64,000 nt of DNA from Haloplanus sp. CK5-1 (GTDB lineage Archaea > Halobacteriota > Halobacteria > Halobacteriales > Haloferacaceae): assembly GCF_037201915.1 (NCBI RefSeq), contig NZ_CP147505.1:3179852-3243851 (forward strand). The letters run 5' to 3'. A program made the translations under genes and the position numbers. Under the pieces are notes generated by a model. It saw nothing but the letters and a program-made list of their open reading frames with translations. It did not search any database and had not been told where the DNA came from. Of the stretch, positions 18,619 through 28,248 are shown one piece after another (position 1 is the first letter of the stretch; every line of letters begins with the position of its first letter).

Positions 18619-19464
18619 ATGCGCATCGCCGTCCCCAACAAGGGCCGCCTGCACGATCCGTCGATCGACCTGCTCGAACGCGCCGGCCTCCACCTCGAAG
18701 GCGGCGCGGACCGGAAACTCTACGCCGACACGGTCGACCCGGACGTGACCGTGCTCTTCGCCCGTGCCGCCGACATCCCGGAGTACGTCGCCGACGGTGC
18801 GGCCGCGGTCGGCATCACCGGACTGGATCAGGTCCACGAGTCGGGCCACGACCTGGTCGAACTGCTGGATCTGGAGTTCGGCCGGTGTCGCCTCGTCGTC
18901 GCCGCGCCCGAGGACGGCGCTATCGCGTCGGTCGACGACCTCGATGGCGGCACCGTCGCCACCGAGTTCCCGCGGATCACCCGCGACTTCTTCGCCGATC
19001 GGGGCGTCGACGCCGACGTGGTCGAGGTGACGGGGGCGACCGAACTCACGCCACACGTCGACATGGCCGACGCCATCGTCGACATCACGTCGACGGGGAC
19101 GACGCTGCGGGTGAACCGCCTGACCGAAATCGCGGAGGTGTTGTCGAGTTCCGTCCGCCTGTTCGCCCACCCCGACGCCGTCGACGGCGAGAAGGTCCAG
19201 CAACTGGTGACGGCCTTCGAGTCGGTTCTCGCGGCCGAGGACAGGCGATACGTGATGTTGAACGTCCCCGAGGACCGCCTCGACGACGTGCGCGACGTGT
19301 TGCCGGGGATGGGCGGTCCGACCGTGATGGACGTGGCGGGCACCGACGACGTTGCCGTCCACGCCGTCGTCGAGGAGCGGTCGGTCTTCGGCGTCATCAA
19401 CGACCTCAAGGCGATGGGGGCGAGCGACGTTCTGGTCACCGAAATCGAGCGGCTGGTGGAGTGA
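18619..19464 (+). CDS. hisG: ATP phosphoribosyltransferase HisG (long form)
   Basis: 281 residues from ATG 18619. It opens with [15 protein letters not shown] and carries the PRPP loop region [11 protein letters not shown] at about 153-163. The 75-residue C-terminal domain (ending [10 protein letters not shown]) is the ACT-like regulatory domain, so this is the long, hexameric, histidine-inhibited form that needs no HisZ. It performs the first step of histidine synthesis, joining ATP and PRPP. No other his genes are near, as is usual for scattered haloarchaeal his genes. Confidence 0.96.
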   Translation: MRIAVPNKGRLHDPSIDLLERAGLHLEGGADRKLYADTVDPDVTVLFARAADIPEYVADGAAAVGITGLDQVHESGHDLVELLDLEFGRCRLVVAAPEDGAIASVDDLDGGTVATEFPRITRDFFADRGVDADVVEVTGATELTPHVDMADAIVDITSTGTTLRVNRLTEIAEVLSSSVRLFAHPDAVDGEKVQQLVTAFESVLAAEDRRYVMLNVPEDRLDDVRDVLPGMGGPTVMDVAGTDDVAVHAVVEERSVFGVINDLKAMGASDVLVTEIERLVE

Positions 19465-20528
19465 TCAGGGCGTCGGCTCCCACCGGTCGGGATCCACGTC
19501 GTCCTCCCCGCTCTCGCGGCCCCGCAGGTCGGGGGTCGTCACCGCGAGCGAGACCTCCAGCCGTCCGGTTTGCCACCGCACCCAGGCGACGATGGCGGCG
19601 GTGCCGAGTACCATCGCACACACCCCGAGCAGTCCGGCTTCGGGGCCGAACGCGCCCCCAGTGACCCACCGCGGGCCCGTCACCTCGACGGCGATCAGGC
19701 TCACGTCGACCCCGAGCCCCGAGACGGGGAAGCCGTACACCCCGCCTTGGAACAGGTTCCACGTCGTGTGGGGGCCGATGGGGACCGCGAGTTCCCCCGT
19801 CAGCACGTAGCCCGCGGCCAGCATCCCGCCGGCGAGGACGATTGAAACCGTCGAGAGGAGCGTGGCGTTCGGGTTGTTGGCGTGTGCGACGCCGAACAGA
19901 ATCGAGGAGAGGCCGACCGCACCGGCGACGGCCCCGCGCTCGCCGACACAGCCGACGAGTCCCTCGGCGGCGTTCGTCAGGAGATACCCCGGATCAGCAG
20001 TTCCTCGTACACGCCGACGACGACGAAGGTGGCGACGAGGCCGAGAACGCGGACGGCGACGCCGGCAGTCGGGCGAGCACTCCCCGTCACGCGGATCCAG
20101 TCGGCGGCGACACCGACGGCGAACACCAGCGTGATTGACTTCCTCCCACGACTGAAGTCGTGGGCTCTCTCCTCGTCTCTCTGTAGGGCCGCACCGAGGG
20201 CGAGGCCGAACCCGCAGTCGACCCACCACCGTCGGTCAAACCGGAGGCCGAAGTCCCGCAGGTGGCGGCGGTCGACGTACCGCCCGGCGATCAGTATCGA
20301 CAGCGTGACCGTCCCGCCCGCGAGTGCGACGCTCGTGACGGCGCTTGCGGCCGACGCGACTGTCTCGCCGACGACGGCCGCGAGGCGTGCACGGAGCCCC
20401 GTCCCGACGCTCGCCCCGGCACTCGTCCCCGTGGCGAGGAGGGCCGTCACGACGATCAGGAGGGCGACCCGGAACGGGGCGAGGGGTCGGCGCTCGGCGT
20501 CGTTCCACACGAGGGCGCGGGGGTCCAT
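19465..20528 (-). pseudogene. CPBP (CAAX/bacteriocin-processing type) intramembrane metalloprotease, frameshifted and carrying an insertion
   Basis: The 5' part (start ATG 20528) encodes membrane helices and the first catalytic motif, YEELLIRG, then runs into TGA. The rest continues in another frame as YLLTNAAEG and later FGVAHANN and WNLFQGGVYG, the remaining CPBP motifs. Losing one base from a run of C at 19987-19990 would join RG and YLL, the usual family wording. In addition, about 50 bp around 20128-20183 read as RDEERAHDFSRGRKSIT, interrupt a helix, and contain a palindrome typical of IS200/IS605-type ends. Both lesions indicate decay, unless the frameshift is a sequencing error. The 3' end abuts hisG. 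Confidence 0.85.
20128..20183 (-). mobile_element. IS200/IS605-type end remnant (palindrome-bearing mini-element)
   Basis: CCCACGACT (20145-20153) and AGTCGTGGG (20156-20164) form a 9-bp hairpin with a two-base loop, flanked by GACTTCCT on one side and CTCTCTCCTCGT on the other. Haloarchaeal tnpB-type (IS1341-like) elements often carry hairpin ends of this kind, recalled from experience rather than searched here. The segment lies inside the CPBP gene and is read through in frame, so it is probably a short non-autonomous insertion. Boundaries are approximate. Confidence 0.6.
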
Positions 20529-20612
20529 GGCCGGCAGGTGTACGGGGGCGGTAATAGGGGTTGGGTCCCCCACGGGGACGAGTATAAGTCACCGTGGACC
20601 CAACGCCGGGCG

Positions 20613-21587
20613 ATGCACAGGCGTGCGCTCCTTCGAGGGACGGCCGCGGCGGTCGCTGTGGCGACGAGCGGCCTCGCCGGTTGTTCGGAGTCCGACCCGT
20701 CGGCGACGGCGACGGACACGACGACCCCGACGGACACGACGACCCCGACGGCAACCGCGACTCCGACTCCGACTCCGACGCCCGGCGACCGGTCGCTCCA
20801 GCCCTACCCTTCGTGGTTGATCGCCCCGACGGAGCCGACGCCACACACCTACGAGTTCACGCACCTGTCGCTGGCTGCCGTCCGCGCCGACGCCGACCCG
20901 ACCTTCGCCGAGCAACTCGACACCTACTGGGAGCAGCGTGCCGAGTCGTACTTCGGTGTCGCGGTGCCCGTAGACGACATCGACGCCGTCCTCACCGTGA
21001 ACCACTCGACGGTCGCCAACGAGTCGTTTCGCGTTCTCGGCGGCGAATTCGACCCCGGCGCGTTGCGGCCCGCGCTCCGCGACGCCGGCTTCGAGGCCGA
21101 CGGTCGAGTCGACGACTTCCAACGGTTCGTCCGCACCATGGAGGGGCGCACCCGCGCCTTCGGCCTCCACCCGGACGTGATCGTCACGATCGGTGCGAGC
21201 GAGGGAGCGACCGACCCGCTGGCGTCGGCGGTCGAGCAACACGCGGCCGGCGATCACCGCACTGGCACCGACGAGGGGTTGGCGACGCTGATCGACCACT
21301 TCGGCGATGCCGACTACCTCACCGGCCGCGAACTCGAAGCCGACATCGACGAGGACTTCCCGCTGAACGCGGCGGTGGCAACCGGTCGTCGGCTGGACGT
21401 CCGGGGCGAGACGACCTGGTCCGAGCGGACCTACGTATTCGACCCGGCGGCGACGGTCGACCGCGAAGGGATCGAGGAGGGGATCCGACGACGACACGTC
21501 GGCCAGCCGATCGAGGAGTACAGCCGCGACGGACGGATCGTCACCGTCGCCGGCGAAGTGGAGAACTCGCTGATCCGCCTGCTGTAA
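20613..21587 (+). CDS. Secreted lipoprotein with Thr/Pro linker
   Basis: 324 residues starting MHRRALLRGTAAAVAVATSG, with lipobox LAGC near residue 25. A low-complexity linker of alternating Thr-Pro/Thr-Asp (about 30-58) follows, a likely O-glycosylated spacer common in haloarchaeal surface proteins. The folded domain is about 265 residues, has no cysteines after the lipobox and no recognised family. It resembles other haloarchaeal lipoproteins in which a ferredoxin-like repeat is present (VLGGEFDPGALRPALRDAGF), but I cannot assign a role. A small lipoprotein gene follows 45 bp downstream. Confidence 0.8.
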   Translation: MHRRALLRGTAAAVAVATSGLAGCSESDPSATATDTTTPTDTTTPTATATPTPTPTPGDRSLQPYPSWLIAPTEPTPHTYEFTHLSLAAVRADADPTFAEQLDTYWEQRAESYFGVAVPVDDIDAVLTVNHSTVANESFRVLGGEFDPGALRPALRDAGFEADGRVDDFQRFVRTMEGRTRAFGLHPDVIVTIGASEGATDPLASAVEQHAAGDHRTGTDEGLATLIDHFGDADYLTGRELEADIDEDFPLNAAVATGRRLDVRGETTWSERTYVFDPAATVDREGIEEGIRRRHVGQPIEEYSRDGRIVTVAGEVENSLIRLL

Positions 21588-21632
21588 ACCGGAGGCCGGA
21601 AGGCCCTCACCCCCGAGGATCGAAGCCGCGCC

Positions 21633-21977
21633 ATGCACACCAGACGGACCGTCGTCGGCGGAAGCGGAACGGAATTGACGGTCGGACTGGCCGGCTGTGG
21701 GGCGCTCGCCTCGCCGGAGCCGAGCGTCACCGAGACGGAGGTCGACGGCGGACTCGACACGCTGATCGGCGAGACGGAGGTGTACGTCGTCGTCCGGAAC
21801 GACGGCGCGGCCGGTGACGTGGACGTGACGCTGGAACTGCTCGACGAGGACGGGGTCGTCCTCTACGAGGACAGCCAAACGGTGGCGTTCGAGGCCGACG
21901 AGAGCAAACGCGTGACGTTCTCGGTCGACGTGCCGGAGGAGACCGAGGAGGTCACGGCGACGGCGAGTGCGGCGTAA
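21633..21977 (+). CDS. Small lipoprotein with beta-sandwich domain
   Basis: 114 residues. A signal with two arginines (HTRRTVVGGSG) leads to a lipobox-like LAGC near residue 22. The mature domain is all beta (VYVVVRNDGAAGDVDVTLEL, then a KRVTFSVDVPEE strand), like the CARDB/FxLYD beta-sandwiches found in archaeal surface proteins. It probably follows the larger upstream lipoprotein in the same transcript. No enzymatic motif is present. Confidence 0.65.
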   Translation: MHTRRTVVGGSGTELTVGLAGCGALASPEPSVTETEVDGGLDTLIGETEVYVVVRNDGAAGDVDVTLELLDEDGVVLYEDSQTVAFEADESKRVTFSVDVPEETEEVTATASAA

Positions 21978-22031
21978 GGTGGGGTTGGCTCAGTAATCGA
22001 ACACGCCTCGCTGTCGCTCGGCGGTTCTCAT

Positions 22032-22105
22032 GGGCTCGGGCGGAGTCGAACCACCGATCTCGGCCTTGTAAAGGCCGCGTCATAACCAACTAGACCACGA
22101 GCCCT
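22032..22105 (-). tRNA. tRNA-Val (anticodon TAC)
   Basis: On the minus strand GGGCTCG pairs with CGAGCCC (plus 22099-22105 and 22033-22039). The anticodon stem CGGCC/GGCCG holds loop TTTACAA, anticodon TAC. The T arm is GGTGG TTCGACT CCGCC and the discriminator is A. No intron and no flanking tRNA-end repeats, in contrast to the Arg and Met loci. Confidence 0.95.
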
Positions 22106-22195
22106 CGTCGCAAACACCGTCCCCCGGCGGAATAACGGTTTCTGTCTCGGATCGCGAAACGCTTACGCCCGCCGCAGCCGACCTCCCACCAGACA

Positions 22196-22774
22196 ATGCA
22201 CCGCCGAACCGTCGCCGCACTCGCCCTCGCCCTCGTCGCCGTCCTCGGTGGCTGTGCCGGGTTCGGGACGGTGCCGGACGGGAGCGCCACCGAAACGCCC
22301 ACGCCCGGCGGAGACGGGACGCCCGCGGCCGACGACGCGACGCCGACGCCGACGCCGACGCCGACCACCCCGGTCTCGACCCCCGGCAGCGACTACGAGA
22401 CGACGACCGTCGACCTCGTCGACGAGGACGGGACACGGCTGGCGGCGGTCGACGTCTGGATCGCGGACTCGTGGCCGAAACGATACACGGGACTGAGCGA
22501 CACGACCGCGCTCGAAGACGGACAGGGGATGCTGTTCGTCCACGACCAGGAGGGGACCCACGGCTACGTGATGCGGGAGATGGCCTTCCCGCTGGATATG
22601 GTGTTCGTCGCCGGGAACGGCACGATCACGACGATTCACCACGCGCCGGTGGAGTCGGACGGCGACCTCACGCAGTACTCGGGGCGCGCGAAGTACGTCC
22701 TCGAAGTGCCGATGGGGTACACGAACGAGACGGGCGTCGAGGTGGGCGACCGGGTCGTGATCGAGGACGCGTGA
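22196..22774 (+). CDS. DUF192 family lipoprotein
   Basis: 192 residues: signal peptide with lipobox GGC near residue 20, a Thr/Pro linker, then a DUF192 (COG1430) domain. Typical DUF192 wording is present: WPKRYTGLSDTTAL, GQGMLFVHDQEG, MREMAFPLDMVFVA and ARYVLEVP-like KYVLEVPMGY. The family has a small beta-barrel and unknown function. In haloarchaea it is often membrane-anchored like this. The next gene follows after 37 bp. Confidence 0.88.
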   Translation: MHRRTVAALALALVAVLGGCAGFGTVPDGSATETPTPGGDGTPAADDATPTPTPTPTTPVSTPGSDYETTTVDLVDEDGTRLAAVDVWIADSWPKRYTGLSDTTALEDGQGMLFVHDQEGTHGYVMREMAFPLDMVFVAGNGTITTIHHAPVESDGDLTQYSGRAKYVLEVPMGYTNETGVEVGDRVVIEDA

Positions 22775-22811
22775 CCGAAAGAGCCACCGGCGGCAGGCAC
22801 CACGCGTTCGC

Positions 22812-23093
22812 ATGAGCGACGACGCACGGAGCGAACTCGAGGCACTGACCGAGCGCGAGGGGTGGCGAGTCGAGGGGTTCGCCGCCCGGGTCCACTACCG
22901 TGGCGAGGGCGACCGGTACGCGGTCGAGTACTACGCTCCGAGCGACTGCGTCCTCTACTGGAAGGTGAAAGGCGACGGCGAGACGGCGGTTCCAGTGGGC
23001 CGGGGGACGGTGCCCGACCCCCTCCGAGAGCGGGTGCGGATCGACCTCGACGCGGCGGGAATCGACCCGACGATCGAGGGGCGGTCGCTATAG
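22812..23093 (+). CDS. Conserved small haloarchaeal protein
   Basis: 93 residues, soluble and acidic: [20 protein letters not shown], then beta-rich [18 protein letters not shown] and a C-terminal helix [18 protein letters not shown] recognise it only as a conserved haloarchaeal type with no described function. It overlaps the convergent transducer gene by six bases at its 3' end and probably shares a transcript with the DUF192 gene. Confidence 0.65.
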   Translation: MSDDARSELEALTEREGWRVEGFAARVHYRGEGDRYAVEYYAPSDCVLYWKVKGDGETAVPVGRGTVPDPLRERVRIDLDAAGIDPTIEGRSL

Positions 23094-24035
23094 GTCCGCA
23101 ACCAAGTCGTCGACGAGTCGATCGATCTCCTCGATCTCCTCGGTCTGGTCGTCGACCTCGTCGGCGATCTCCTCGGTCTCGTCGACGATGCGTTCGGCGT
23201 CGTCGGTGACGTTCTCGGTCATGCTGGCGATCTCCTCGTGGCTCGCGGCCTGTTCGTCCGTCGCCTCCGCCACCTCGTCGATGCCGTCGCTCACCTCCGA
23301 GACCGACGAATCGATGTCGTCGAGGATGTCGAGGGCGTTGTCGGCCGCGTCGACACCCTCGTCGACGGCGTGGCGCGTCTCGTCCAGACTCTCGGCGGCG
23401 GTCGACGTGGACTGCCTGATCCCCTCGACCCGGCGTTCGATGTCGGCGGCGTGGTTCTGGGAGTCCTCGGCGAGGGCCTTGACCTCGTCGGCGACGACGG
23501 CGAACCCCTCGCCGGCCTCGTCCGCCCGGGCTGCCTCGATATTGGCGTTCAGCGCCAGCAGGTTCGTCTGGTCCGCGATGTCGTTGATGATCTCGACGAC
23601 CTCGTCGATCTCCGCGACGGCCTCCTCGACAGCGCGGACGTCCTCGACGACGTTCTCGGTCGCTTCCTGGATCTGTTCCATGGCGGTCGCGACGCTCCGG
23701 ACCGACTCGTGACCCTCGCTCGTGAGGTCGGTCGCCCGTTCGCTCGCCGTCGCCACCTGTTCCGCCGACGACGCCACCTGCTCGACCGCGGCACTCAGGT
23801 TCGATATCTCGCTCGCGACCTCCGTCATGCGCTCGTACTGCTCGGTCGTGTGGTCCGTGATATCGCGGGTCCGTCCGGCGATGTCCTCGGAACTCTCCTG
23901 GAGTTCGGCGAGTGAGGTCTGGATCTCGCTGGCCGCCTGGTGGCCGTATCCGGACTGCCTGTCGATCTCTTGTTCGATCTCGCCATCGATCTGCTCGTCG
24001 AGGGACGCATCGAGGTCGGTGGCGTGTTCCGACAT
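23088..24035 (-). CDS. Soluble methyl-accepting chemotaxis transducer
   Basis: 315 residues, no membrane segment and no recognisable input domain: an acidic N-terminus leads straight into a long coiled coil. The highly conserved CheA/CheW hairpin tip is present ([20 protein letters not shown], then [16 protein letters not shown]). Methylation-type Glu/Gln pairs flank it. Cytoplasmic transducers like this are known in haloarchaea and may sense internal signals or couple to other sensors. I prefer ATG 24035 over GTG 24041. No che genes are in the window. Confidence 0.9.
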   Translation of the reverse strand: MSEHATDLDASLDEQIDGEIEQEIDRQSGYGHQAASEIQTSLAELQESSEDIAGRTRDITDHTTEQYERMTEVASEISNLSAAVEQVASSAEQVATASERATDLTSEGHESVRSVATAMEQIQEATENVVEDVRAVEEAVAEIDEVVEIINDIADQTNLLALNANIEAARADEAGEGFAVVADEVKALAEDSQNHAADIERRVEGIRQSTSTAAESLDETRHAVDEGVDAADNALDILDDIDSSVSEVSDGIDEVAEATDEQAASHEEIASMTENVTDDAERIVDETEEIADEVDDQTEEIEEIDRLVDDLVADL

Positions 24036-24145
24036 GCTCACCGGTCGTCGGGGATTTCAAAAAAGCCGACGGGGTAGTTATTCACAGTGATATTCGGGGA
24101 CTCCGGCGAGTCAGGCTTTTGTCCGTCGGCCGCCGAAACACGGTG

Positions 24146-26107
24146 ATGGAGGTCCCCGGCGACGACGACCCCTTCGAAGAGCAACGGGAGCGGACCGACA
24201 ACCCGATGCGTCGCCTGTTCACCACGTACGGGCGGGATCGAGCGGGACTGCTCTCGGTCAGCGCCGTCGCCAGCCTCTTCGCCCGCGTGCTCGACTTGCT
24301 CCCGCCGTTGCTGTTGGGCATCGCCGTCGACGCCATCTTCCTCGACGAGGGGCCGTTCTCGCTCCCGCTGGTGCCCGACCGGTGGCTACCGACCGACCCG
24401 GAACGGCAGTTCTGGCTGATCGTCGGCATCGTCCTGTTCTCGTTTCTGGGTGGGGCGGGACTTCACTGGCTGCGAAACTGGGGGTGGAACCGCTTCGCCC
24501 AGTACGTCCAGCACGCCATCCGGACGGACGCCTACGACGCGATGCAACGGCTGAACATGACCTTCTTCGCCGACAAGCAGACCGGCGAGATGATGTCCGT
24601 TCTTTCGAACGACGTGAACCGGTTGGAACGCTTCCTCAACGACGGGCTGAACTCCGCGTTCCGCCTGGGCGTGATGGTCGTCGGTATCGCAGCCATCCTG
24701 TTCTGGATGAACCCGCAACTCGCCGTCGTCGCACTGGCACCCGTCCCGCTGATCGCCTTTTTCACCTACCGGTTCGTCGAGAACATCCAGCCCAAGTACG
24801 CCGAGGTGCGGTCGACGGTCGGACAGGTCAACTCCCGACTGGAGAACAACCTGGGGGGCATCCAGGTCATCAAGACGTCGAACACGGAGGGGTACGAGGC
24901 AGAGCGTGTCGAGGAGGCCTCGGGGGACTACTTCGACGCCAACTGGGACGCCATCGAGACGCGGATCAAGTTCTTCCCCGGCCTCCGGGTGCTCGCCGGA
25001 GTGGGCTTCGCACTCACCTTCACGGTCGGTGGCCTCTGGGTGTTTCGCGGCGAGGGGCCGTGGCTCTTCACCGGCACCCTGCGGCCCGGCGAGTTCGTCT
25101 CTTTCATCCTCTACACCCAGCGGTTCATCTGGCCGATGGCCCAGTTCGGACAGATCATCAACATGTACCAGCGGGCGTACGCCTCCGCGGCCCGCATCTT
25201 CGGGTTGATGGACGAGAACGCGGGCATCGACGAGCGCTCCGGCGCCGAGGACTTGGTCGTCACCGAGGGTCGCGTCGAGTACGACGACGTGACCTTCGGC
25301 TACGACGAGGAGGCGATCATAGACGGTGTCTCCTTCGCGGCCGAGGGCGGGGATACCCTCGCGCTGGTCGGCCCCACGGGGGCCGGGAAGTCGACCGCGT
25401 TGAAACTCCTCCTCCGGATGTACGACGTCGACGGCGGCGAGATCAGGATCGACGGCGACGATATCAGCGAGGTGACCCTGGCGAGCCTCCGGGACGCCAT
25501 CGGCTACGTCAGTCAGGAGACGTTTCTCTTCTACGGCACCGTCCGCGAGAACATCACCTACGGCACCTTCGACGCCGACGACGAGGCGGTGATCGAGGCA
25601 GCGAAGGCCGCGGAAGCCCACGAGTTCGTCACCAACTTGCCCGACGGCTACGACACCATGGTGGGCGAACGGGGCGTGAAACTGTCGGGGGGTCAGCGCC
25701 AGCGCCTCACCATCGCGCGGGCGATGCTCAAGGACCCCGAGATCCTGATCCTCGACGAGGCGACCAGCGACGTCGACACGGAGACGGAGATGCTGATCCA
25801 GCGGTCGCTCGACCGGTTGACCGCCGACCGGACGACGTTCGTCATCGCCCACCGGCTCTCGACGGTGAAAGACGCCGACCGGATCGTCGTCCTCGACGAC
25901 GGTCGGGTGCGGGAGCGTGGCACCCACGAGGACCTACTGGCCGCGGACGGTCTCTACGCCAGTCTCTGGGGCGTGCAGGCGGGGGAGATCGACGACCTAC
26001 CCGAGGAGTTCGTCGAGCGAGCGACCCGGCGGGGGGCGCGGGCGGACGTCGACGGGGAGGGAGACGCCGCGGGCGGGCGGCCGACCGTCGGCGACGGCGA
26101 CGACTAG
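24146..26107 (+). CDS. ABC transporter, fused permease and ATPase (exporter type)
   Basis: 653 residues from ATG 24146. Six membrane helices occupy about 30-330 (ABC exporter fold). The nucleotide-binding domain starts near 375: Walker A GPTGAGKST, Q-loop YVSQETFLFYG, signature LSGGQRQRL, Walker B ILILDEATSDVD and H-loop VIAHRLS. One polypeptide holds one of each domain, so it acts as a homodimer. The acidic tail (DVDGEGDAAGG) is haloarchaeal. Substrate could be lipid, drug or peptide. A TnpB element sits immediately after the stop codon and leaves the gene intact. Confidence 0.92.
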   Translation: MEVPGDDDPFEEQRERTDNPMRRLFTTYGRDRAGLLSVSAVASLFARVLDLLPPLLLGIAVDAIFLDEGPFSLPLVPDRWLPTDPERQFWLIVGIVLFSFLGGAGLHWLRNWGWNRFAQYVQHAIRTDAYDAMQRLNMTFFADKQTGEMMSVLSNDVNRLERFLNDGLNSAFRLGVMVVGIAAILFWMNPQLAVVALAPVPLIAFFTYRFVENIQPKYAEVRSTVGQVNSRLENNLGGIQVIKTSNTEGYEAERVEEASGDYFDANWDAIETRIKFFPGLRVLAGVGFALTFTVGGLWVFRGEGPWLFTGTLRPGEFVSFILYTQRFIWPMAQFGQIINMYQRAYASAARIFGLMDENAGIDERSGAEDLVVTEGRVEYDDVTFGYDEEAIIDGVSFAAEGGDTLALVGPTGAGKSTALKLLLRMYDVDGGEIRIDGDDISEVTLASLRDAIGYVSQETFLFYGTVRENITYGTFDADDEAVIEAAKAAEAHEFVTNLPDGYDTMVGERGVKLSGGQRQRLTIARAMLKDPEILILDEATSDVDTETEMLIQRSLDRLTADRTTFVIAHRLSTVKDADRIVVLDDGRVRERGTHEDLLAADGLYASLWGVQAGEIDDLPEEFVERATRRGARADVDGEGDAAGGRPTVGDGDD

Positions 26108-26300
26108 GCGTCAACTGCCCCGCGCACGGTGGCGCGGGGCTTGTCAGTGAACTCGACCTCTGCCGGCGTTAGTCGGACGGGACGAATCCCCGATTCGGCG
26201 TCACCGTTCCTGACTTCAGGGCGAGTTGACTGTCGCCCGTCCGCCGCGAGGACTGTAGCCCGCGACGGACGTACCGCCACCCAACATTCTTCGCACCCAC
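26108..26300 (-). ncRNA. Candidate TnpB guide RNA (omega/reRNA) region
   Basis: In IS200/IS605-type elements the TnpB-associated RNA overlaps the 3' end of tnpB and runs to the element's right end, using flanking DNA as guide. Here this corresponds to the tnpB tail plus the hairpin at 26117-26140, so the guide would start near 26110 and extend into the 3' end of the ABC gene. This is inference from family knowledge; only the hairpin is seen directly. Confidence 0.45.
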
Positions 26301-27386
26301 GTAATCTGCATTCTGAGTTGCACCGCACGATTCACACTCGAACTCCGCCTGTCGCACTCGGTTCCCCTTGCTCGTATGCCCGCATTCAGGACACCGCCGA
26401 CTCGTGTTTTTCGGGTCTACAAACTCGACGCTAATCCCCTCGGCTTCCGCTTTGTACTCCACGAGGTCAACGAGCTGCCGGTGCGCCCACTGGTGGAACT
26501 CTTTGACGGGCGGCGCACGCTCCCTGATGTGTTTCAGATTCTCGAACGCGATGTACTCACAGTCGTGTGTTCGTGCTTCTTCAAGAATCTGGTTAGCGAC
26601 TTGATGGAGGTGGTCACGGAGATACCGTGATTCCCTACCGCTCATCTGCCGAATTGTCCGATGGGCGGATTGTGTACCAGTCTGCTGGAGATCACCGCGA
26701 ATCCGCTCGAACTCTCGATGTCGGTGCCTGAGTTCTCTCCCCGATGCGAAGTGCGCTGTGCTGGTGGTAGCGATGTTGACGATGCCGAGGTCAACGCCGA
26801 GAACTGTCCTGTCCTCGTCGTCACCCTGTGTTTCAACCTGTTTCTCGGGCTTATCTTTGCGAAACCCGAGGTGCAGGTAGTATTCGCCATCACGCTTTGA
26901 TAACGTAGACTCTGTTACTTCCCACTCGTCATCGGTGAGGTATTCGTGTTGATACCCGTCTTCTTCGTCGGGAAGGGTCAGGTCACACCGAATCCGGCCC
27001 TCGACGGTAGAAAGAGACACAGACCCGTCATCGAACAGCGTCATCGTCCGGGTATCGTATTTTACCGTGTTACTGGTGAACTCCGGTCGGGACGTTTTGT
27101 AGTGTTCATCAAGGTCTTCGATTGCGTCGACACCATCGAGTGCGGCTGCAGCCTGATGGGTGGCGAGAATTGCGTGCTGACTCCCGAGGTGTGTCTCCTC
27201 CAACACCGTGTCGTAGGCGAGGTCTTGGAGGTAGGTTTTCCGCGTCTCACCTGTGTCCCATCCGATGCGACTGCTGATGTTACAGGCATCTTTCCACTCG
27301 TTGATGGTGACATCGAGCAAGTCCTGTTGCTCGTCGGTGAGGATAGGACGGGTGATTGCGGTACGCCTCAGGTAGCCGTCTGCCAC
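26169..27386 (-). CDS. tnpB: RNA-guided endonuclease TnpB
   Basis: 405 residues from GTG 27386, which gives the usual haloarchaeal opening VADGYLRRTAITRPILTDEQ. The split RuvC triad is intact: D in VLGVDLGIVN, E in YIAFENLKHI and D in QNADYVGAKN. The C-terminal zinc ribbon reads CPECGHTSKGN...CESCGA. TnpB is a guide-RNA-directed nuclease, ancestral to Cas12, that promotes retention of its element. All catalytic residues are present, so the protein may be active. No other copy of tnpB is in the window. Confidence 0.93.
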   Translation of the reverse strand: MADGYLRRTAITRPILTDEQQDLLDVTINEWKDACNISSRIGWDTGETRKTYLQDLAYDTVLEETHLGSQHAILATHQAAAALDGVDAIEDLDEHYKTSRPEFTSNTVKYDTRTMTLFDDGSVSLSTVEGRIRCDLTLPDEEDGYQHEYLTDDEWEVTESTLSKRDGEYYLHLGFRKDKPEKQVETQGDDEDRTVLGVDLGIVNIATTSTAHFASGRELRHRHREFERIRGDLQQTGTQSAHRTIRQMSGRESRYLRDHLHQVANQILEEARTHDCEYIAFENLKHIRERAPPVKEFHQWAHRQLVDLVEYKAEAEGISVEFVDPKNTSRRCPECGHTSKGNRVRQAEFECESCGATQNADYVGAKNVGWRYVRRGLQSSRRTGDSQLALKSGTVTPNRGFVPSD

Positions 27387-27522
27387 GAGTTTCAATAGAT
27401 AGTAGAGGTAGTTAATAGTCCGTGGATTGTGGCAGCGAGTGTCGGCTTCAACCCCGCCCACGGTGGGGCGGGGAATCCGCCTCGCTACCTAGTTTGAAAC
27501 CCCTCCGGCCCGGACGGACGGT

Positions 27523-28248
27523 ATGCGCCTCACCGACGCCACCTGGACGGACGTCCGGGACGCCGACGCCGACCTCGCCGTTCTGCCGGTCGGCAGCACC
27601 GAACAGCACGGCCCGCACGCACCCCTCGGCACCGACGCTCTCCACGCCGAGACGGTCGCCGACGCGGGCGCGGAGCGGTACGACGGCGACGTGGCCGTCG
27701 CGCCGACGATTCCGGTCGGCGTCGCGGAGGAACACCGCGACTTCGCGGGGACGCTCTGGGTGTCGCCCGACACCTTCCGGAGGTACGTTCGTGACGTGAT
27801 CGGCAGCCTCGCTCACCACGGCATGGATCGGGTGGTCGTCGTCAACGGGCACGGGGGAAACGTCCCCGCGCTGGGTGAGGTGACCGCGACGGTCTCGCGG
27901 CACGACGACGCCTACGCCGTCCCCTTCACGTGGTTCGAGGCGGTCGGCGACCACGGATCGGAGATGGGCCACGGCGGGCCACTGGAGACCGCGCTGTTGC
28001 GCGCGACCCACCCCGATCTGGTGCGGGAAGAGCGGATCGAGGAAGCCCGCGAAGAAGCGAGCGACGGTTGGGGCGACTGGCTCTCGGGGACGAACCTCGC
28101 CCACGATTCGGCGGAGTTCACCGAGAACGGCGTCGTCGGCGATCCGGGCGCGGGCGACGCCGACCTCGGAGAGGAACTGCTGGATCTGTCGGCGGACGCG
28201 CTGGCGGAACTGCTAGAGGGTGTCGAGAAACGAGCCGTCCCGCGGTGA
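27523..28248 (+). CDS. Creatininase-family amidohydrolase (possible ArfB-type deformylase)
   Basis: 241 residues. Creatininase-fold metal ligands appear in GSTEQHGPHAPLGTDALHAE (about 23-42) and VVNGHGGN near residue 107, with EMGHGG later. In archaea, members include ArfB, which deformylates an early intermediate of riboflavin and F420 synthesis; the family also includes creatininases and mycofactocin peptidases. The deformylase role fits haloarchaeal physiology but is not proven by the motifs. The stop codon abuts that of the convergent DUF5790-like gene. Confidence 0.8.
   Translation: MRLTDATWTDVRDADADLAVLPVGSTEQHGPHAPLGTDALHAETVADAGAERYDGDVAVAPTIPVGVAEEHRDFAGTLWVSPDTFRRYVRDVIGSLAHHGMDRVVVVNGHGGNVPALGEVTATVSRHDDAYAVPFTWFEAVGDHGSEMGHGGPLETALLRATHPDLVREERIEEAREEASDGWGDWLSGTNLAHDSAEFTENGVVGDPGAGDADLGEELLDLSADALAELLEGVEKRAVPR

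Larger units (their letters stand above)
26108..27485 (-). mobile_element. Solo TnpB element (IS1341-type, IS200/IS605 superfamily)
   Basis: A tnpB gene is bracketed by two GC-rich hairpins with the same six-base loop ACGGTG: 26117-26125/26132-26140 on the downstream side and 27452-27459/27466-27473 on the upstream side. No tnpA (Y1 transposase) is present, so movement would need one in trans. The element starts within a few bases of the ABC gene stop and ends about 40 bp before the creatininase gene. Exact ends cannot be fixed because this superfamily makes no target duplication. Confidence 0.85.
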
